In this document: positions 61,929-64,000 of the stretch, in pieces
Position numbering within the stretch: position 1 is the stretch's first letter
Layout: every line of letters starts with the position of its first letter
From: CAZLYF01 sp964586835
GTDB lineage: Bacteria > Bacillota > Clostridia > Christensenellales > Aristaeellaceae
NCBI GenBank assembly: GCA_964586835.1
Contig: CAZPIC010000005.1
Span: 40,079 to 104,078, forward strand
Length of the DNA: 64,000 bases
Direction: 5' to 3'
Program-made: the position numbers and the translations under genes
Notes under the pieces: generated by a model
Databases searched by the model: none
Told to the model about the DNA's origin: nothing
What the model saw: the letters and a program-made list of their open reading frames with translations, nothing else

Positions 61929-62720
61929 ATGGCCAGGACCTCTGTCGTTGGGTTTTCTGATCATCTGCGAAACTATGCCCGGGATCAGGGTGCTGACCGG
62001 ATGACCTGCGCAGACTTAACGATCCAGGGCTTGTTGCTTCGTGAGGAAAATCGGGATGGCCTTCTGGGAGAGGGGTTTCACCGTGCCCTATCCCTCGCGT
62101 TGCGCATCTCGGAAAGTGCCTGTGAGCTGGTGCTGCATCCTGGGGATCAGGGGCTCATGCACTACTTCAGGGCGCATTGCCTGGGCCAGGCGGAGAGGCT
62201 GGACTGGATAGCCCAGCGGATTGCGCTCTTTCTGGAAGAGCATGGCTACCGCGCTTTTGTCGTGCCAGGGCTTGGCACAGGATACACTTGCGGACATCCG
62301 GGAGTACTGTCTCACATGGCTGTTGCCAATGTTTCAGGGATGGGGACCATGGGAGACGGAGGGATGCTTCTGGTGCCGGAATATGGCCCCAGGGTCAGGC
62401 TTGCAACGATTGTGACAGACTGTCCGCTGCCACCCGGCGCTCCGCTGATGGATCTCTGTACGCATTGTGGCCTATGCTCGGAAATATGCCCGTCCAAGGC
62501 GATCCAGGGGAAACGCTTTTCCCCCGATCATCCCACCTTGGACTATATCGATCGAAATGCATGCAAGGCCTATCGGGACGGCCTCCTGGCCGCGACCGGC
62601 AATCGATTCTGTAATCTGTGCATGGCCGTTTGCCCTGTCGGGATGCGGCTGCCACGAAAGGGAGACAAGGACAGGGTGAATCACGCATACAAAGGGGGGA
62701 TCCCAGGCGGCGTTAGCTGA
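61929..62720 (+). CDS. QueG-like double 4Fe-4S cluster protein
   Basis: A 263-residue protein with two [4Fe-4S] motifs near the C-terminus, CTHCGLCSEICPSKAI and CNLCMAVCPVGM. An upstream domain resembles the cobalamin/substrate part of epoxyqueuosine reductase-like proteins (SGMGTMGDGGMLLVPEYGPRVRLATIVTDCPL, comparable to GxGWxGKNxxLxxPxxGS in QueG). It is much shorter than QueG (about 380) and lacks the HEAT-like tail. ATG 61929 follows GAGGAGGG. It may be an electron carrier or reductase for the acid pathway encoded upstream; a queuosine role is less likely. Confidence 0.8.
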   Translation: MARTSVVGFSDHLRNYARDQGADRMTCADLTIQGLLLREENRDGLLGEGFHRALSLALRISESACELVLHPGDQGLMHYFRAHCLGQAERLDWIAQRIALFLEEHGYRAFVVPGLGTGYTCGHPGVLSHMAVANVSGMGTMGDGGMLLVPEYGPRVRLATIVTDCPLPPGAPLMDLCTHCGLCSEICPSKAIQGKRFSPDHPTLDYIDRNACKAYRDGLLAATGNRFCNLCMAVCPVGMRLPRKGDKDRVNHAYKGGIPGGVS

Positions 62721-62820
62721 GCGAAGACAACGGTTCCCGATCAGGACCCGTCCTCTTATCATAGGCTCTTTTCAAACGGAATTTAGCGGGTTGAGCGTTT
62801 CAACAAGGAAAAGCGAATAG

Positions 62821-62858
62821 GCACAGGGTGGCTGCGGCGTTGCGCAGCCACCCTGTGC
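62821..62858. terminator. Perfect 16-bp hairpin, possible terminator
   Basis: Bases 62821-62836 pair perfectly with 62843-62858 around a 6-base loop. No T-run follows. It lies about 100 bases after the QueG-like gene. The rest of 62721-63328 holds no recognisable gene. Confidence 0.5.
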
Positions 62859-63328
62859 TGCGTAAAGAGCAGGAAAGGGGTGTGCTGGGGCTGCCGTGAA
62901 GTGCGCTTAACATGAAGAGGAGGAGCGAGGCTGGCGATAGGGGCCGTGAGGCGGTAGGATATGGACAGTGGTGTCCGGGACGTGCGAGAAGGTAGAGAGA
63001 CGACGCTTCAGGCAGAGGGAAGGTGAATGAGGGACAGGCAGACGCTGGGGGCGGAGCGCTAACCTCCTGTCCGTCCCTCCCGCTTCATCCAATCCTTTCC
63101 CGCGTCGTAGTTATCCGGGCCCCAACATCGTGGGGAGCTGGAACCGCCGGACAGAGGGGACAGGCCGCGCCCTCTGGGCGACTGCAAGATCAACCTGGAG
63201 AGGGAGCCCCTCATCAAAGCCCTGTCAGGAAGACCGATACACCCGGCTCGAAACGGGCGAACTTCAGATCTCCTGTCAAGGGACCCACACCCTGCCCAGC
63301 GCAGGGCCCCTATCTCGGAGGTCAAGCC

Positions 63329-63841
63329 ATGCGTCTATTTTTCGCGATCAACTTCAATCAGGCCACACGCTCGCGTCTGACTGCCCTGCGCGATACCCTG
63401 CGAGAAGCATCCGCCTATGGGAACTTTTCCGTGTCCGAGAACCTGCATCTGACCCTTGCGTTTCTGGGCGAATGTGACGTGAGAGAGGCGGCGGCTGCAA
63501 AGACCGTGCTAAGCTGGGTGCGCTTTGCTCCGTTTGACATCACGGTGGACCGTGTGGGCCGTTTCCAGCGCGACACAGGAGAGCTGTGGTGGGCTGGATT
63601 ATCCGAAAGCAGGCCTCTGTCCCACCTGCGGCAGGACCTGGCTGACCGGCTTGCCGCTGCGGGCCTGGAGCTGGAGCGCCGCCGGTTCATCCCGCATGTC
63701 ACCCTGGGACGGGAGGTCATGACGCGGGCAAGCCCCTGGGCTACGGAGCCGTTTGGCCAAACGGTTGTCGCGATAGACCTCATGAGGTCGGAACATGTCG
63801 GCGGAAAGTTGAGGTATACTGTGATCGCTTCATCTGCCTGA
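63329..63841 (+). CDS. thpR: RNA 2',3'-cyclic phosphodiesterase (LigT/ThpR type)
   Basis: A 170-residue 2H phosphoesterase with both catalytic HxTx motifs, HLTLAFLG near residue 40 and HVTLGRE near residue 130. Typical family starts (MRLFFAINF) and spacing are seen. It hydrolyses 2',3'-cyclic phosphates on RNA. ATG 63329 follows GGAGGTC; the longer open frame upstream is not conserved. The last 159 bases of the window contain no clear gene. Confidence 0.93.
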   Translation: MRLFFAINFNQATRSRLTALRDTLREASAYGNFSVSENLHLTLAFLGECDVREAAAAKTVLSWVRFAPFDITVDRVGRFQRDTGELWWAGLSESRPLSHLRQDLADRLAAAGLELERRRFIPHVTLGREVMTRASPWATEPFGQTVVAIDLMRSEHVGGKLRYTVIASSA

Positions 63842-64000
63842 CTGCTCGCGAATGAAAGGGCAGCCGCTGCATCGCTTTCGCGCCCATCGCTGTTTCCCGT
63901 GGTTTCACCACCGTTTCGTCCTCCACGCTCGCCCGCTCCTGGCAAGAGGCAATTGCGATGTTCCGGAAGCGTTGATAGGGCAGGTGAAATAAGGGGGTCG

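Noticed and set aside
1..64000. tRNA, rRNA, tmRNA, SRP RNA or RNase P RNA genes
   Set aside because: No T-loop-like or other diagnostic sequence was found outside coding regions by reading; a covariance search would be decisive.

Overview
The window reads as a chromosomal segment of a GC-rich, anaerobic member of the Bacillota (Clostridia). Supporting genes are a DUF951 protein, a YwlG/DUF436 protein, RecD2, MtaB, a tungsten-type aldehyde:ferredoxin oxidoreductase, a sodium-pump decarboxylase beta subunit, TRAP and BMP/sugar-type ABC importers, and poly-gamma-glutamate genes. No rRNA, tRNA or CRISPR array was found. The species cannot be named from sequence alone.

Layout. 1-3.6 kb: end of a carbohydrate ABC importer, its ATPase, a Gfo/Idh/MocA oxidoreductase and a TIM-barrel isomerase. 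4.1-6.3 kb (minus): a PHP-domain protein coupled to an MFS transporter. 6.8-7.2 kb: a decayed IS1634-type transposase. 7.35-9.96 kb (minus): pgsB-pgsC-pgsW for poly-gamma-glutamate; a CapA/PgsA-type partner lies 25 kb away at 35-36 kb. 10.1-11.7 kb: a broken insertion sequence. 12-18 kb: a DUF3798 binding protein (frameshifted) and a BMP/sugar-type ABC importer. 18.1-20.1 kb: a divergent tRNA-guanine transglycosylase overlapping a homologue of the ArmA/Rmt 16S rRNA G1405 N7-methyltransferases. 20.1-24.3 kb (minus): an HtrA protease and an MgtA-type ATPase. 24.7-29.6 kb: a PAS-GGDEF-HD-GYP signalling protein, diaminopropionate ammonia-lyase, DUF436 and a YggS-type PLP protein. 30-36 kb: a UroD-like protein, ROK kinase, small beta-rich protein, aldehyde:ferredoxin oxidoreductase and CapA. 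36.4-44.4 kb: membrane protein, recD2, cupin, DUF951, lepB, recA, pgsA and xth. 44.4-45.8 kb: oadB plus an unlisted 43-residue OadG-like gene. 46-49.6 kb: pgk-tpiA-gpmI. 49.8-53.1 kb: prmA-rsmE-mtaB-HIT. 53.2-53.9 kb: no gene, but hairpin-rich sequence that looks like a large structured RNA. 53.9-62.7 kb: a sigma-54 activator, its apparent binding sites, a -24/-12 promoter and an operon with a TRAP importer, AtuA-type and DUF4387 proteins, a two-subunit fumarase/tartrate-dehydratase-like enzyme and a QueG-like ferredoxin. 63.3 kb: thpR.

Most striking observations. (1) Four promoters (pgsB, pgsA-recA, xth, prmA) carry the same octamer GGTACGCC exactly 6 bp upstream of a TTGC-type -35 box; for pgsB and xth the similarity covers about 40 bp. 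(2) The Tgt-paralogue/Rmt-homologue pair next to an ABC importer suggests RNA guanine modification linked to uptake of a base or nucleoside, or an ancestral aminoglycoside-resistance-type methylase. (3) The 53.2-53.9 kb gene-free region folds into many hairpins. (4) The sigma-54/TRAP/AtuA/DUF4387/hydratase operon looks like an uncharacterised carboxylic-acid catabolic route.
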